A stretch of DNA of 64,000 nucleotides. Source: Maricaulis sp. (GTDB lineage: Bacteria; Pseudomonadota; Alphaproteobacteria; Caulobacterales; Maricaulaceae). The stretch is taken from assembly GCF_015665295.1 (NCBI RefSeq), contig NZ_JADFAJ010000004.1, positions 1 through 64,000 on the forward strand, read 5' to 3'. A model generated the notes under the pieces. That model made no database searches. It saw only the letters and a list, made by a program, of their open reading frames with translations, and was not told the DNA's origin. A program made the position numbers and the translations under genes. This document shows positions 1-9,166 of this stretch, piece by piece; the first letter of the stretch is position 1, and every line of letters begins with the position of its first letter.

Positions 1-43
1 CTCGCGAATAGGGCGTAGTTCTGGCATTCCTGTGGGCGTTCAT
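1..43 (-). CDS. IS481-family transposase, N-terminal 14 codons only
   Basis: The ATG at 43-41 (minus strand) is preceded by GAGGAG and encodes MNAHRNARTTPYSR before the window edge. That opening matches the usual start of IS481-type DDE transposases, which begin MN-x-H-x-NAR-x-TP ahead of a helix-turn-helix. The rest of the protein (normally ~320 residues, HTH then an rve integrase core) is outside the window, so intactness is unknown. The adjoining IS-like terminus supports the call. Confidence 0.7.
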   Translation of the reverse strand, partial: MNAHRNARTTPYSR

Positions 44-127
44 CCGGGCTCTCCTCGATGGCTGATCGTTTCGCAACAACCAGTCTCAAGGCTTCAGCCC
101 GGGTGAACAACCTTATGAGAACTCACA
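1..127 (-). mobile_element. End of an IS481-family insertion sequence (rest lies left of the window)
   Basis: Read on the minus strand, the element starts at 127 with TGTGAG, the TGTGA type of terminus known for IS481 elements. An ~80-nt leader follows, then a GAGGAG ribosome site and a transposase start at 43. The end falls one base before a CTAG at 129-132, and IS481 is known to insert at CTAG-type targets (NCTAGN). Only one end is visible, so target duplication cannot be confirmed here. Confidence 0.72.
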
Positions 128-133
128 GCTAGG
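128..133. other. Putative IS481 target hexamer GCTAGG overlapping the yaaA stop codon
   Basis: The six bases directly outside the IS end read GCTAGG and fit the NCTAGN target preference known for IS481. The CTA at 129-131 is the minus-strand TAG stop of yaaA, so the insertion appears to have hit the stop codon itself and left it intact. The matching copy of the hexamer should lie beyond the other IS end, outside the window. Confidence 0.5.
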
Positions 134-920
134 CCGCCTTCGCCGCCGCAGGCTGCGGCCGGGTGAACAGCAGATCCCCCTCGCTCGACCCGTCGGCCTC
201 GAAGCGGTAGCCGCCGAGATCGAATTTCACCAGGTCGGCGGGGTCGGTCACCCGGTTCTCGATCACCCAGCGGGCCATCATGCCGCGGGCCTTCTTGGCG
301 AAGACCATCAGGGCGCGCAGCTGGCCGTCCTTTTCTTCCTTGAAGGTGGCGGTGATGACGCGGCCCTTGATGGCTTTCTTGTCCACGGCCTTGAAATACT
401 CGTTCGAGGCCAGGTTGAGGATGACCGGCTCGGCGGCATCGGCCTGCAGGCTGTTGAGTTCCTTGGCGATGCGGTCACCCCAGAAGTCATACAGGCTCTC
501 GCCGCGCCGCGTGTGCAGCTTGCGGCCCATCTCGAGGCGATAGGGATGGATGCCGTCGAGCGGTTTCAGCGCGCCATACAGGCCCGACAGGATACGCAGA
601 TGGTCCTGGGCCCAGTCGAGATCGGCGGCCGAGAGCGTGTGCGCCTCGAGCCCGCGATAGACCTCGCCATTGAAGGCGAAGGCGGCCTGTTTCTCACCGG
701 GCTGATCGGCGTCAAACGCCTGGAAACGCTCGCGATTGAGGCGGGCGAGATCATCATTGATCTTCATCATCGCCTTGATCTTGGGGGCGGTGAGCTGGCG
801 CGTCGTCTTCGACAGGATCCGCGTCTCGTCGATCAGGTCCGGCGTGGTCGCCGGCAGGTCGCGATCGACCGGATCGAAATTCATGTTCTTGGCGGGCGAG
901 AGCAGAATCAGCATGGGCAA
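129..920 (-). CDS. yaaA: Peroxide stress protein YaaA (DUF328)
   Basis: The 263-residue product opens with LILLSPAKNMNF, the family signature, and has the usual full length (~255-260). YaaA proteins are cytoplasmic and DNA-binding; in E. coli YaaA lowers free iron and limits Fenton damage during peroxide stress. The chain appears complete, including the YGALKPLDGIHPYRLEM block in the middle. It is transcribed away from the sensor kinase at 1105 across a ~185-bp divergent spacer. Its stop codon coincides with the insertion target of the IS481 element, so the coding region is intact but its native terminator and 3' region have been displaced. Confidence 0.93.
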   Translation of the reverse strand: MPMLILLSPAKNMNFDPVDRDLPATTPDLIDETRILSKTTRQLTAPKIKAMMKINDDLARLNRERFQAFDADQPGEKQAAFAFNGEVYRGLEAHTLSAADLDWAQDHLRILSGLYGALKPLDGIHPYRLEMGRKLHTRRGESLYDFWGDRIAKELNSLQADAAEPVILNLASNEYFKAVDKKAIKGRVITATFKEEKDGQLRALMVFAKKARGMMARWVIENRVTDPADLVKFDLGGYRFEADGSSEGDLLFTRPQPAAAKAA

Positions 921-1104
921 TCTCCTTGCCTCCTCAAACTAGGGTCCGCTCGGGCGCAGGGAAACCCTATGAAGCCTGCGCGAGCCATGAGTTTTCTCAA
1001 TGGTTCGTCTCGATTGCGCCTATGATCGGGGCGCGCCCGATATTTCATTAATGGTCAGGAAACAGACCGCGCGACAAACTTCCCGCGCTATCAGGGAGCC
1101 AGAC

Positions 1105-3015
1105 ATGTCCTCAGTGCACGCTCACCAGCCCGACGCTTTAGTGGCTGAATTCTTCGACATGTCGCTGGATCTTCTGGGCATCGCCAGTCTCGACGGTCGC
1201 TTGCTGACAATCAACAAGCGCTGGGAGCAAGTGCTGGGTTATCCCTTGGAAGAGCTGCAAGGGGCCGAATTCCTGCAATATGTGCACCCTGACGATGTCA
1301 CGCCCACCCTGTCCGAAATGAGCGTGTTGTCAGAGGGAAAGTCCGTCAACGGATTTGTCAACCGCTACCGGGCGAAGGATGGCGGATACCGGAATCTGGA
1401 GTGGCAGGCCCGCACGGATGAGGGCGGAAAGATTTACTTCGTGGCGCGTGATGTGACGGATCGCGTGCGCATGGAGGAAACATTGACCCGAAACAACCGC
1501 CTTCTGACGGAGGTTGGCCGCTTGTCCGGGGTCGGTCATTGGGAAGTCGATGTCGTCGGCCAGAAAATCTACTGGGACCCCGTGACCCGTCAGATCCATG
1601 AAGTCGACGATGATTATGTGCCCAATCTCGAAGACGGGATAAATTTCTACGCCCTGGAAGCGCGGGCTGAAGTGGAGCGCTGTGTCAATGAAGGTATCAA
1701 GGCCGGCAGACCCTGGGACTTCACCTTGCCACTCATTACCGCGAAGGGGCGCCGTATCTGGGTCCGCGCTGTTGGCCACGCTGTGTATGACAAGGACGAG
1801 GTCGTTCAACTGCAGGGCGGTTTCCAGGACGTCACCGATGAGCGGGCGCTGCGGGAAAGCTTGCGCGAAAAGAGTGACGCCGCTCTGGCTGCAAGCAAAG
1901 CCAAGTCAGAATTCCTGACCAATATGAGCCATGAGATCCGCACGCCTTTGCACGGTATTCTTGGCACCGCTCAATTGCTCGAGAAGTTCGAGCTATCGGA
2001 TGCGCAGAAGACTTATGTCGGCATCATTCAGAACTCCGGACACGCCCTGCTCAATTTGGTGGAAGATGTGTTGGACCTGGCGCGGATCGAGACCGGAAAA
2101 CTCGTGATCGATTCGCGGCCGTTTGCGATCACCAGTGCCGTTCGTGTCGCAGCCGACAGTGTGTCCTACCAGGCGCGGAGCAAGGGGTTAGATTTTCAAG
2201 TTGAACTCGATCCGGACTTGCCCGCGCGCGCGCAAGGTGATCCCAAACGGATCGGGCAGATCGTCACAAATTTTCTGAGCAATGCGGTCAAGTTTACACC
2301 GTCCGGCCAGGTTGTGCTGCGGGCCATCCGCGGCACGGGCGACACGTTGCGGCTCGAAGTCTCCGATACCGGTCCGGGTCTGTCTCAGGACGAGCAGGCG
2401 CGTATTTTCGAACGCTTCCAGCAGGCCCAAAGTACACGCGATCAACACGCCCAGGGCGCCGGCTTGGGGCTGAGCATCTCCAGGGAAATCGCCAGGGCAG
2501 CGGGTGGCGAGATCGGCGTCGAGAGCGAGGTCGGACATGGTTCGACCTTCTGGGTCGAGCTTCCGGTGACTTTCCTGTCAGACGTTGAAGTCAGCGAAAG
2601 CCCGTCAGAGGGCGATGGCGACGTTGTGGAGCGACATTATCGGATCCTGGTCGTTGATGATATCGCGACCAACCGACTCGTGGCGTCTGCTGCGCTTCGC
2701 AATGCCGGATGCACAACGCGCGAAGCCGCCGATGGGCAGGAAGCGATCACGGCACTGGAAGCCGAGCCGTTTGATGCCGTGCTGATGGACATTCAGATGC
2801 CGGGACTCAGTGGCGATGAGGCAATCCGGCGCATTCGGGCCAGTGATAGCGAGTTTTCAAGCATGCCGATTTTCGCCATGACCGCCGATGCAACCCATGG
2901 CGCGGCGGAACGCTATTCCCGCATTGGCGCTACTGGCTATCTGACCAAGCCACTCGATTTCTCGGATGTTCTGCACGCCCTTGACGGCGTACTTCGACCC
3001 CGCGTGGCGGTCTAA
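1105..3015 (+). CDS. Hybrid PAS-PAS sensor histidine kinase with C-terminal receiver
   Basis: The ATG at 1105 is chosen because AGGGAG lies seven bases upstream; the frame stays open further 5' without a ribosome site. The 636-residue product has two PAS/PAC units (about 15-130 and 140-250) with no membrane segment, so it is probably a cytosolic sensor. A HisKA dimerisation helix follows, with the phospho-acceptor His near residue 276 in MSHEIRTPLHG, then an HATPase domain with the N, G1 and G2 boxes. A receiver domain (about 515-630) carries the phospho-acceptor Asp near 562 in LMDIQMPG and a conserved Lys in YLTKPLD. No Hpt domain or output regulator is adjacent, so phosphate probably passes to an unlinked phosphotransferase. 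The ligand is unknown. Confidence 0.9.
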   Translation: MSSVHAHQPDALVAEFFDMSLDLLGIASLDGRLLTINKRWEQVLGYPLEELQGAEFLQYVHPDDVTPTLSEMSVLSEGKSVNGFVNRYRAKDGGYRNLEWQARTDEGGKIYFVARDVTDRVRMEETLTRNNRLLTEVGRLSGVGHWEVDVVGQKIYWDPVTRQIHEVDDDYVPNLEDGINFYALEARAEVERCVNEGIKAGRPWDFTLPLITAKGRRIWVRAVGHAVYDKDEVVQLQGGFQDVTDERALRESLREKSDAALAASKAKSEFLTNMSHEIRTPLHGILGTAQLLEKFELSDAQKTYVGIIQNSGHALLNLVEDVLDLARIETGKLVIDSRPFAITSAVRVAADSVSYQARSKGLDFQVELDPDLPARAQGDPKRIGQIVTNFLSNAVKFTPSGQVVLRAIRGTGDTLRLEVSDTGPGLSQDEQARIFERFQQAQSTRDQHAQGAGLGLSISREIARAAGGEIGVESEVGHGSTFWVELPVTFLSDVEVSESPSEGDGDVVERHYRILVVDDIATNRLVASAALRNAGCTTREAADGQEAITALEAEPFDAVLMDIQMPGLSGDEAIRRIRASDSEFSSMPIFAMTADATHGAAERYSRIGATGYLTKPLDFSDVLHALDGVLRPRVAV

Positions 3016-4454
3016 CCCAGCAAGACCCGCGGATTCATGATGCCCCTTGGGTCAAGCGCCTGCTTGATCGAGCGCATCACCGCCACATCGACCGGCTTGC
3101 GGCTGGCCAGTTCGGCGCGTTTGAGGATGCCGATGCCATGCTCGGCCGAGATCGAGCCGCCGAACGTGTCGACGAGATCGTAGACAAGGCGTGAGAGCGG
3201 CGCGGCCTGGGTGATGAAATCATCATCAGCGCCGGGTTCGCGGGCGGCGACGTTGAAATGGACATTGCCGTCCCCGACATGGCCGAAGGCGACGACCAGC
3301 GCACCGGGGAATGCGGTTTCCACGGCTTCGGTCGCCTGGCGCATGAAGGCGGGCATTTTCGAGACCGGGATGGCGATGTCGTGCTTGACCGCCTTGCCAT
3401 GCGCCCGCTCGGCCTCGGCAATGGTCTCGCGCAGGCGCCAGAAATCATGGATCTGGCTGTCATTCTCGGCGATGGCGGCATCGGCAATGAGACCGGCCTC
3501 AAAGCCCTGGCCCAGCGCGTCTTCCAGGGTTTCGCGGGCGCCGTCGGCGCGGCCGAAACTCAATTCACACACAACATACCAGGCGTGTTCGCCGGTCAGC
3601 GGATCGCGGGTCCCGGGCACATGTTCCAGCACCATCTCCAGCGCCATGCGGGGCATGAGTTCAAACGCCGTCACGGCACCGCCGGAGACCTGTTTGGCGA
3701 GGCCAAGGAATTTCACCGCATCGTCCGCACTGGCCAGGCCGCAGAAGGCGACTTCCATGCGGGCCGGGCGCGGGAAGAGTTTCAGGGTCGCGGCAGTGAT
3801 GACACCCAGCGTGCCCTCGGCGCCGATCAGCAATTGCTTGAGATCATAGCCGGTATTGTCTTTCCTGAGGCCGGTCAGGCCGGACCAGATCGTACCGTCG
3901 GGCAGGACGGCTTCGAGGCCCAGAACCAGCTCGCGGGTCATGCCATACCGCAGCACATGCACACCGCCGGCATTGGTCGAGATCAGCCCGCCGATCATCG
4001 CCGAGCCCTGCGAGCCCAGCGAGAGCGGAAACAGGCGGCCATTGTCGGCGGCGAGGTTTTGCAGGTTTTCCAGCACGCAGCCGGCCTCGACCGTCATCGA
4101 GTCATTGTCGACATCAATCTCCCGGATCGCGGTCATGCGCTTGAGCGTCAGCAGGACTTCGCCCATGGGCGTCGCCGCGCCGCACAGCGAGGTATTGCCG
4201 CCCTGGGGCGTGATCGCGACACCGGCCTCGTAACACAGGCGGACACAGGCCGAGACTTCCTCGGTACTGGCCGGCTTGAGCAGGATCGGCGTGGCACCCT
4301 GGTAGCGACCGCGCCAGTCCGCAACATGGGGGGCCAGCTCATGCGCGTCCTGCGACCAGCCCTTCGGTCCGAGCACCTGCTTGAGCTGGGCAAGCAGGCT
4401 GGCCGGCAGGGGTGGGATATTCAGGGTGGTGGCAGGCGTGTCGGTCACAGTCAT
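3012..4454 (-). CDS. FAD-linked dehydrogenase, D-2-hydroxyacid / D-lactate dehydrogenase type
   Basis: This 480-residue protein has an N-terminal PCMH-type FAD-binding domain (about 50-230), with PQGGNTSLCG and the GGLISTNAGGVHVLRYG loop. The C-terminal FAD-oxidase domain ends in GHVGDGNVHFN and the SAEHGIG motif that supplies metal and substrate ligands. The family includes D-2-hydroxyglutarate dehydrogenase and GlcD/Dld-type enzymes, which oxidise D-2-hydroxyacids and pass electrons to a flavoprotein or quinone. The exact substrate cannot be read from sequence. Its stop overlaps the stop of the convergent sensor kinase by four bases. It lies 26 bp after the tsaC-like gene on the same strand and is probably co-transcribed with it. 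Confidence 0.85.
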   Translation of the reverse strand: MTVTDTPATTLNIPPLPASLLAQLKQVLGPKGWSQDAHELAPHVADWRGRYQGATPILLKPASTEEVSACVRLCYEAGVAITPQGGNTSLCGAATPMGEVLLTLKRMTAIREIDVDNDSMTVEAGCVLENLQNLAADNGRLFPLSLGSQGSAMIGGLISTNAGGVHVLRYGMTRELVLGLEAVLPDGTIWSGLTGLRKDNTGYDLKQLLIGAEGTLGVITAATLKLFPRPARMEVAFCGLASADDAVKFLGLAKQVSGGAVTAFELMPRMALEMVLEHVPGTRDPLTGEHAWYVVCELSFGRADGARETLEDALGQGFEAGLIADAAIAENDSQIHDFWRLRETIAEAERAHGKAVKHDIAIPVSKMPAFMRQATEAVETAFPGALVVAFGHVGDGNVHFNVAAREPGADDDFITQAAPLSRLVYDLVDTFGGSISAEHGIGILKRAELASRKPVDVAVMRSIKQALDPRGIMNPRVLLG

Positions 4455-4480
4455 GGCAGGGTCCGGTGCGAATCGTCGGG

Positions 4481-5449
4481 TCAGAACAGGTCGTCCTTCG
4501 GCGCGGCCGCGCGCTGCAGTCGATCATTGATGGCCTCACCCAATCCTTCATTGGGGATGGGTGCAACTGCAATCCGTGTCGCGCCGCGCGCATCGAGCGC
4601 GCGCAGGGCCGCGAACAGGCCGGTTGCCGCTTCGGCGAGATCGCTGCTGGTGGAAAGATTGAGATCGCCCTCGACCGGACCGAAGCCGAGGAGGAGTTCG
4701 CCGGCCTCGGCCGCCATGGCGTTGAGGCGCATCATCGCATTCGGGGCGTAGTGGCTCTTCATCATGCCAGGCGCCAGCAGGGTCTCGCTGGACCCGGCTT
4801 CGGCAAGACGGCCGGTGATCGCCTCGATCTGGCGTCGGGCAAGCCCGCCGGGTCGCAGCAGGGTGGGAGCCCCGCCAAGAAGCGCAATCACGGTCGATTC
4901 AAGACCGACCGGGCAGGCGCCGCCATCAAGGATGAGATCGATCCGGTCGCCCAGCCCGTCGGCCACATGAGCCGCCGTGGTCGGGCTGATGGCGCCGGAC
5001 GGGTTGGCACTGGGTGCGACCAGGGCGCCGTCAAAGGCGCGGATCAGCGCCTGGGCTGCCGTGTGGCGCGGCGCGCGCAGGGCGATCGAGTCGAGCCCGG
5101 CATTGGCGATGTCGGCAATCGGCGCATCCGGCCGCTTGGGCAGGACAAGGGTCAGGGGGCCCGGCCAGAAGGTCTCGGCCAGCTGGTCGGCCAGATCCGG
5201 CCAGCCGGCCAGGCGCCAGGCCATGTTCGGTCCGGCGACATGGGCGATCAGCGGGTTGAAGCGCGGCCGGCCCTTGGCGGCGTAGAGCCGGGCCACCGCG
5301 TCGGCATTGCCGGCGTCGGCAGCCAGTCCGTAGACAGTCTCCGTCGGCATGGCCACAAGACCGCCGGCCTTCAGGATGGCAGCGGCTTCTTCGATCACGG
5401 CGGGATCATTCGCCGGTTTGATCGGGGCATATCGGGCGGGGGCGCTCAT
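4481..5449 (-). CDS. tsaC: L-threonylcarbamoyladenylate synthase, Sua5 type
   Basis: The 322-residue protein joins an N-terminal YrdC domain (PTETVYGL at 35-42, KGRP at 59-62, a SANPSG block) to a C-terminal Sua5 extension containing the LAPGMMKSHYAP linker. The enzyme makes threonylcarbamoyl-AMP from threonine, bicarbonate and ATP, the first step of t6A37 formation on ANN-decoding tRNAs. Its length fits Sua5 (~320) rather than the short TsaC/YrdC form (~190). It is first in a probable two-gene operon with the FAD-linked dehydrogenase. Confidence 0.93.
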   Translation of the reverse strand: MSAPARYAPIKPANDPAVIEEAAAILKAGGLVAMPTETVYGLAADAGNADAVARLYAAKGRPRFNPLIAHVAGPNMAWRLAGWPDLADQLAETFWPGPLTLVLPKRPDAPIADIANAGLDSIALRAPRHTAAQALIRAFDGALVAPSANPSGAISPTTAAHVADGLGDRIDLILDGGACPVGLESTVIALLGGAPTLLRPGGLARRQIEAITGRLAEAGSSETLLAPGMMKSHYAPNAMMRLNAMAAEAGELLLGFGPVEGDLNLSTSSDLAEAATGLFAALRALDARGATRIAVAPIPNEGLGEAINDRLQRAAAPKDDLF

Positions 5450-5499
5450 GGCGATGAGCTAGCCCCCAAGCCCCCTGTCATGCAAGCGCCAGCCGCAAG

Positions 5500-6048
5500 T
5501 TATTCTGCGGCATCGGCCTCGATGTGCAGGACCATCGCAACCTCGGCCGCTGCCGATCCCCAGCTGGAACCGCCGACACCGAAATCGGTGCGGGCGATGA
5601 CAAACCGGCTGTCGGCGATGGCCCGGCCTTCGCTGATGGCGAGCGAGAAGGGCATGACCAGTGGCTGATCCACACCGCGAATGGTCATCGTCCCGTGTGC
5701 CTCATAGCCGTCACCGGTGGCGCGGATATCGTCCGAGATAAAACTCGCCGCCTCGAAACCAGTCGGGTTGAGGCCGGAGTTTGACAGCATGCTCTCATCC
5801 ATCTGCCGATTGCCGGTCGAACCGCTGGCGGTGGTGACGCTGGCCGCGATCCGGGCATTGTCCAGATCATCAGGATCAAGCGTGATCTCGGCCGTCCAGC
5901 TGTCAAAGGCGCCGGTAACCGCGCCGCCGGATACGGTTGTCTCGAAGGCGACCGAGGAGGCGTCATGGTCGACCGACCAGTCCTGGGCAAGCGCGGCGGG
6001 CGCCGTCAGGGCCAGACCGGTCAGGGCGAGTACGCAGTTACGCAACAT
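5500..6048 (-). CDS. Secreted YceI-family protein
   Basis: This 182-residue protein has a clear Sec signal peptide (residues 1-21, cleaved after ALA) and one YceI domain. YceI proteins form a lipocalin-like barrel that binds polyisoprenoids or quinone-like lipids in the periplasm. It is last in a three-gene set, YceI lipoprotein - cytochrome b561 - YceI, with gaps of 1 and 5 bp, so the three are almost certainly one transcript. The linkage to a b-type cytochrome suggests a role in lipid-quinone redox chemistry; that role is inferred. Confidence 0.88.
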   Translation of the reverse strand: MLRNCVLALTGLALTAPAALAQDWSVDHDASSVAFETTVSGGAVTGAFDSWTAEITLDPDDLDNARIAASVTTASGSTGNRQMDESMLSNSGLNPTGFEAASFISDDIRATGDGYEAHGTMTIRGVDQPLVMPFSLAISEGRAIADSRFVIARTDFGVGGSSWGSAAAEVAMVLHIEADAAE

Positions 6049-6053
6049 CAGAC

Positions 6054-6632
6054 TTATCCTTTCAGGAAGGGGATCATGCGGCCGATCAATCCATCCTTGT
6101 TGATGAACTGGTGCTTGAGGGCGGCGGCGACATGCAGGCCGAGCAGGCCCAGAATGGCCCAGCCGCCGGCGCCGTGTACGCTGCCGGAAATGTCCTGGAA
6201 GCCTTCGGTCTGCGGCACGGGCAGCTTGGGCAGGACGAGATCGGGATTGTTGAAGAGGAGGGTGGGCGGCTCGGCGGACGAGGCGGCGATCAGCCCGCCC
6301 AGCGGCATGCCGATCATGATCGCGTAGAAGGCCCAGTGGGTGGCGGTCGCGGCCATTCGCTCCCAGGACGCCATGCCGTCGGGCAGGGCGGGAACCGGAT
6401 GGGTCAACCGCCAGGCGAGGCGGGCGAGCGACAGGACCAGGATCAACAGGCCGGTCGTCTTGTGCATGTTGTAGGCGAACTGGACTTCGCCAATCGTCAC
6501 ATCACCGCCGGCAAAGAGCGTCTCTTTCAGCTCTTCCATATTCCAGGCGTAGAAGACCATGCCGACCAGAAGCACGGCGAGGATCCAGTGCAGGGTGATG
6601 GCAACGCCTGTATAGGTTTTCGATTCCGACAT
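6054..6632 (-). CDS. Cytochrome b561 family protein
   Basis: This 192-residue integral membrane protein has four hydrophobic spans at about 9-29, 47-70, 87-110 and 140-165. Histidines near the start (TLHWILA), in the second span region (MHKTTG), in the third (THWAF) and in the last (GLHVAAALKHQ) match the bis-heme ligands of bacterial cytochrome b561 (CybB). These proteins move electrons between the quinone pool and partners such as superoxide or periplasmic carriers. Its place between two YceI genes repeats a well-known pairing. Confidence 0.9.
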   Translation of the reverse strand: MSESKTYTGVAITLHWILAVLLVGMVFYAWNMEELKETLFAGGDVTIGEVQFAYNMHKTTGLLILVLSLARLAWRLTHPVPALPDGMASWERMAATATHWAFYAIMIGMPLGGLIAASSAEPPTLLFNNPDLVLPKLPVPQTEGFQDISGSVHGAGGWAILGLLGLHVAAALKHQFINKDGLIGRMIPFLKG

Positions 6633-6633
6633 C

Positions 6634-7239
6634 TCAGTCTCCCTCCCTCAGGAATTCGGCCTCGATCAGGATACGCACAGTCGGCCCGACAATGCTGTGT
6701 GGCAAATTGCCGACATTGAAGGTGTCCCGGTCGAGGGATCCGGCGGCACTGAAGCCGATGGCCGGGCGGCCCTCGATCAGGCTCGTCAGCCCGCCATTGA
6801 AGGTGACATCCAGCGTCACCGGCGCTGTAACGCCGTTGAGCGTCAGGTCCCCGGTCACCCGGCCGGTCGTCTCGCCCGTGATCTCGATTGCCGAACTGTT
6901 GAAGACAATCTGCGGATGGCGGCCGGCGTGAAACCAGTCGGCAGCCAGCGCGGCGTCGAATGCGGGGTCGCCGGTCGAGATCGAGGCCGGATCAAGGATC
7001 GCGGTCAGCTGCGCCGCTTCGGGGCGGGCCGGGTCGAAATCGAGCCGGGCATCCAGCGTGTCGAAGCGGCCGGTATACCAGCTCAGCCCCATGTGCCGGA
7101 CCTGCCAGGTGAGGCTGGCATGGGCGGGATCGAGCGCCCACTCGCCGGCCGGCAGGCGCTGCGGGTCGGTGGTCGGTGTCAGGCAAGCGCCCAGCGCGAG
7201 GCAGGCGGAAACGACAAGAAAGGCTGGCTTCACTCTCAT
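6634..7239 (-). CDS. YceI-family lipoprotein
   Basis: The 201-residue product begins with a lipoprotein signal peptide whose lipobox LGAC puts the acylated Cys at residue 19. The YceI domain follows, with the early WALDPAHASLTWQVRHMG segment. It is therefore a membrane-anchored version of the soluble YceI encoded two genes downstream. It is the first gene of the operon, one base from the cytochrome b561 start, and faces the acyl-CoA dehydrogenase across ~150 bp. Confidence 0.87.
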   Translation of the reverse strand: MRVKPAFLVVSACLALGACLTPTTDPQRLPAGEWALDPAHASLTWQVRHMGLSWYTGRFDTLDARLDFDPARPEAAQLTAILDPASISTGDPAFDAALAADWFHAGRHPQIVFNSSAIEITGETTGRVTGDLTLNGVTAPVTLDVTFNGGLTSLIEGRPAIGFSAAGSLDRDTFNVGNLPHSIVGPTVRILIEAEFLREGD

Positions 7240-7391
7240 GCCCCTACATATGCGGCGAACGGCCGTCGCGATAAAGCCACACCTTGGGGCGGGATCGACA
7301 AAACACTGTTTCCGGATTCGCTTCGGGGCGCGTTGCAGCTATGTTGCGGCTCAAGAACGAACAAGCCAGCAAATCCCCCAGGAGACCGTCC

Positions 7392-9149
7392 ATGTCCTAT
7401 CGCGCGCCCCTTGATGAAATGCGTTTCACGCTGGAAGAAGTGGCTGCGGTCGAGGGGCTGAAGGCGACCGGGGCCTTTCCCGATTTTTCCGCCGATCTGA
7501 CTGTCGCCATCCTGGACGAGGCCGCCAAGCTGGCCGAGGGCGTGCTGGCGCCGCTCAACCGGGTTGGCGATGCCGAGCACTGCAAGCTGGCCAATGACAA
7601 GGTCACCACGCCGACCGGTTTCCCCCAGGCCTATGCGCAATTCGTCGAGGGTGGCTGGCAGGGTCTGCAATTCGAGGCCGAACATGGCGGCATGGGTCTG
7701 CCGCGGGCGCTTGGCGTCACCGTGCTGGAAATGATCCAGGGCGCCAATCTCGCCTTCGGGCTTGGCCCGATGCTGACCTATGGCGCGATCGAGGCGCTGA
7801 TCGCGCACGGCACGGATGCGCAGAAGGCGATGTATCTGCCCAAGCTGATCACCGGTGAATGGTCGGGCACGATGAATCTGACCGAGCCCTCGGCCGGCTC
7901 CGATGTCGGCGCGCTGCGCACCAAGGCCGAGCCCAATGCGGACGGCAGCTGGGCGATCTCCGGCCAGAAAATCTACATCACCTGGGGCGATCATGACTGC
8001 GCCGGGAATATCATCCATCTCGTGCTGGCGCGCACGCCGGGTTCGCCGGACGGTACCAAGGGCATCTCGCTCTTCATCGTGCCCAAGATCCTGGCCGACG
8101 GTACGCCCAATTCGCTCAAGCCGATCGGGCTGGAGCACAAGCTCGGCATCCATGGCTCGCCGACCTGCACGATGGACTATGCCGGCGCGACCGGCTGGCT
8201 GATCGGCGAGGAGAATGCCGGGATGCGCTGCATGTTCACAATGATGAACTCGGCCCGTCTCAATGTCGGGGTGCAGGGGGTCGGCATTGCCGAACGCGCC
8301 TACCAGCAAGCCCTGGCCTATGCGAGCGACCGCAAGCAGGGCCGCGCCATTGATGCTGAAGGCCCGGCACCGCACGCCATCATCCATCATCCCGACATCA
8401 AGCGCACCCTGGCCCTGATGAAGGCCAAGATCGCGGCCGCCCGCGCCATTTGCGTGTCCTGTGCCGTGGCCGCCGACATGGCCCATTATGGCGATGATGC
8501 CGACGAGAAGGCTGCCGCCAAACGGCGTGAGGAACTTCTCACCCCGATCGCCAAGGCCTGGTCGACCGATATCGGGGTCGAGGTCGCCTCGGCCAATATC
8601 CAGGTCCATGGCGGCATGGGTTATGTCGAGGAGACCGGTGCCGCCCAGCATTTGCGCGATGCCCGCATCACGCCGATCTATGAAGGCACCAATGCGATCC
8701 AGGCGATCGATCTGGTCGGCCGCAAGCTGTCCATGGCCGATGGCGCGGCGTTCGACGAGCTCTATGCCGATATCGACCAGACCATTGAGAGCTGCCTGAC
8801 CTCCTCGCATCCCGACCTGCCGCCGCTCGGCGAGCGCCTGCGCGACAGTCTGGAAGCCCTGCAGGAGGCGGCTGACTGGCTGACCGAGGCCGACATGAAG
8901 GACCGTCTGGCCGGCGCCACGCCCTTCCTGACCCTCGCCGGCGAGACCATTGGCGGCTGGCTGCTCTGCGTCGGTGCCGTCGCGGCCCGCCGTCGCCAGA
9001 AGGAAAATGTCGGCGACCCGGCCTTTGCTGCCCAGCGCATCGCCCTGGCCAATTTCTACGCCGAAGCCGTGATGACCCTGGCGCCGTCGCGTGTCGATGA
9101 CGTCACCATGGGTGCCGACATGATCGACGAGGTCGGATTCGGACTTTGA
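7392..9149 (+). CDS. Acyl-CoA dehydrogenase (long, ~585-residue type)
   Basis: The ATG at 7392 has AGGAGA six bases upstream; the in-frame TTG upstream lacks one. The 585-residue product has N-terminal, middle (MNLTEPSAGSDVGALRTKA) and C-terminal acyl-CoA dehydrogenase domains. QVHGGMGYVEETG and IYEGTNAIQAIDL carry the catalytic and FAD-binding region, and an extra C-terminal helical domain follows. The length marks the ~590-residue branch common in Alphaproteobacteria. It oxidises acyl-CoA to 2-enoyl-CoA in beta-oxidation and passes electrons to ETF. Chain-length preference is not visible. No other fatty-acid genes adjoin it. Confidence 0.92.
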   Translation: MSYRAPLDEMRFTLEEVAAVEGLKATGAFPDFSADLTVAILDEAAKLAEGVLAPLNRVGDAEHCKLANDKVTTPTGFPQAYAQFVEGGWQGLQFEAEHGGMGLPRALGVTVLEMIQGANLAFGLGPMLTYGAIEALIAHGTDAQKAMYLPKLITGEWSGTMNLTEPSAGSDVGALRTKAEPNADGSWAISGQKIYITWGDHDCAGNIIHLVLARTPGSPDGTKGISLFIVPKILADGTPNSLKPIGLEHKLGIHGSPTCTMDYAGATGWLIGEENAGMRCMFTMMNSARLNVGVQGVGIAERAYQQALAYASDRKQGRAIDAEGPAPHAIIHHPDIKRTLALMKAKIAAARAICVSCAVAADMAHYGDDADEKAAAKRREELLTPIAKAWSTDIGVEVASANIQVHGGMGYVEETGAAQHLRDARITPIYEGTNAIQAIDLVGRKLSMADGAAFDELYADIDQTIESCLTSSHPDLPPLGERLRDSLEALQEAADWLTEADMKDRLAGATPFLTLAGETIGGWLLCVGAVAARRRQKENVGDPAFAAQRIALANFYAEAVMTLAPSRVDDVTMGADMIDEVGFGL

Positions 9150-9166
9150 GGGCCGGGCGCAGATTT

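Noticed and set aside
3258-4751. Plus-strand 497-codon frame across the FAD-dehydrogenase and tsaC genes
   Set aside because: Antisense to two genes with clear family motifs; composition is that of a shadow frame.
7236-8810. Long minus-strand open frame antisense to the acyl-CoA dehydrogenase
   Set aside because: It mirrors the codon structure of the real gene in GC-rich DNA, shows no domain motifs and has Asp/Gly/His-rich filler typical of antisense frames.
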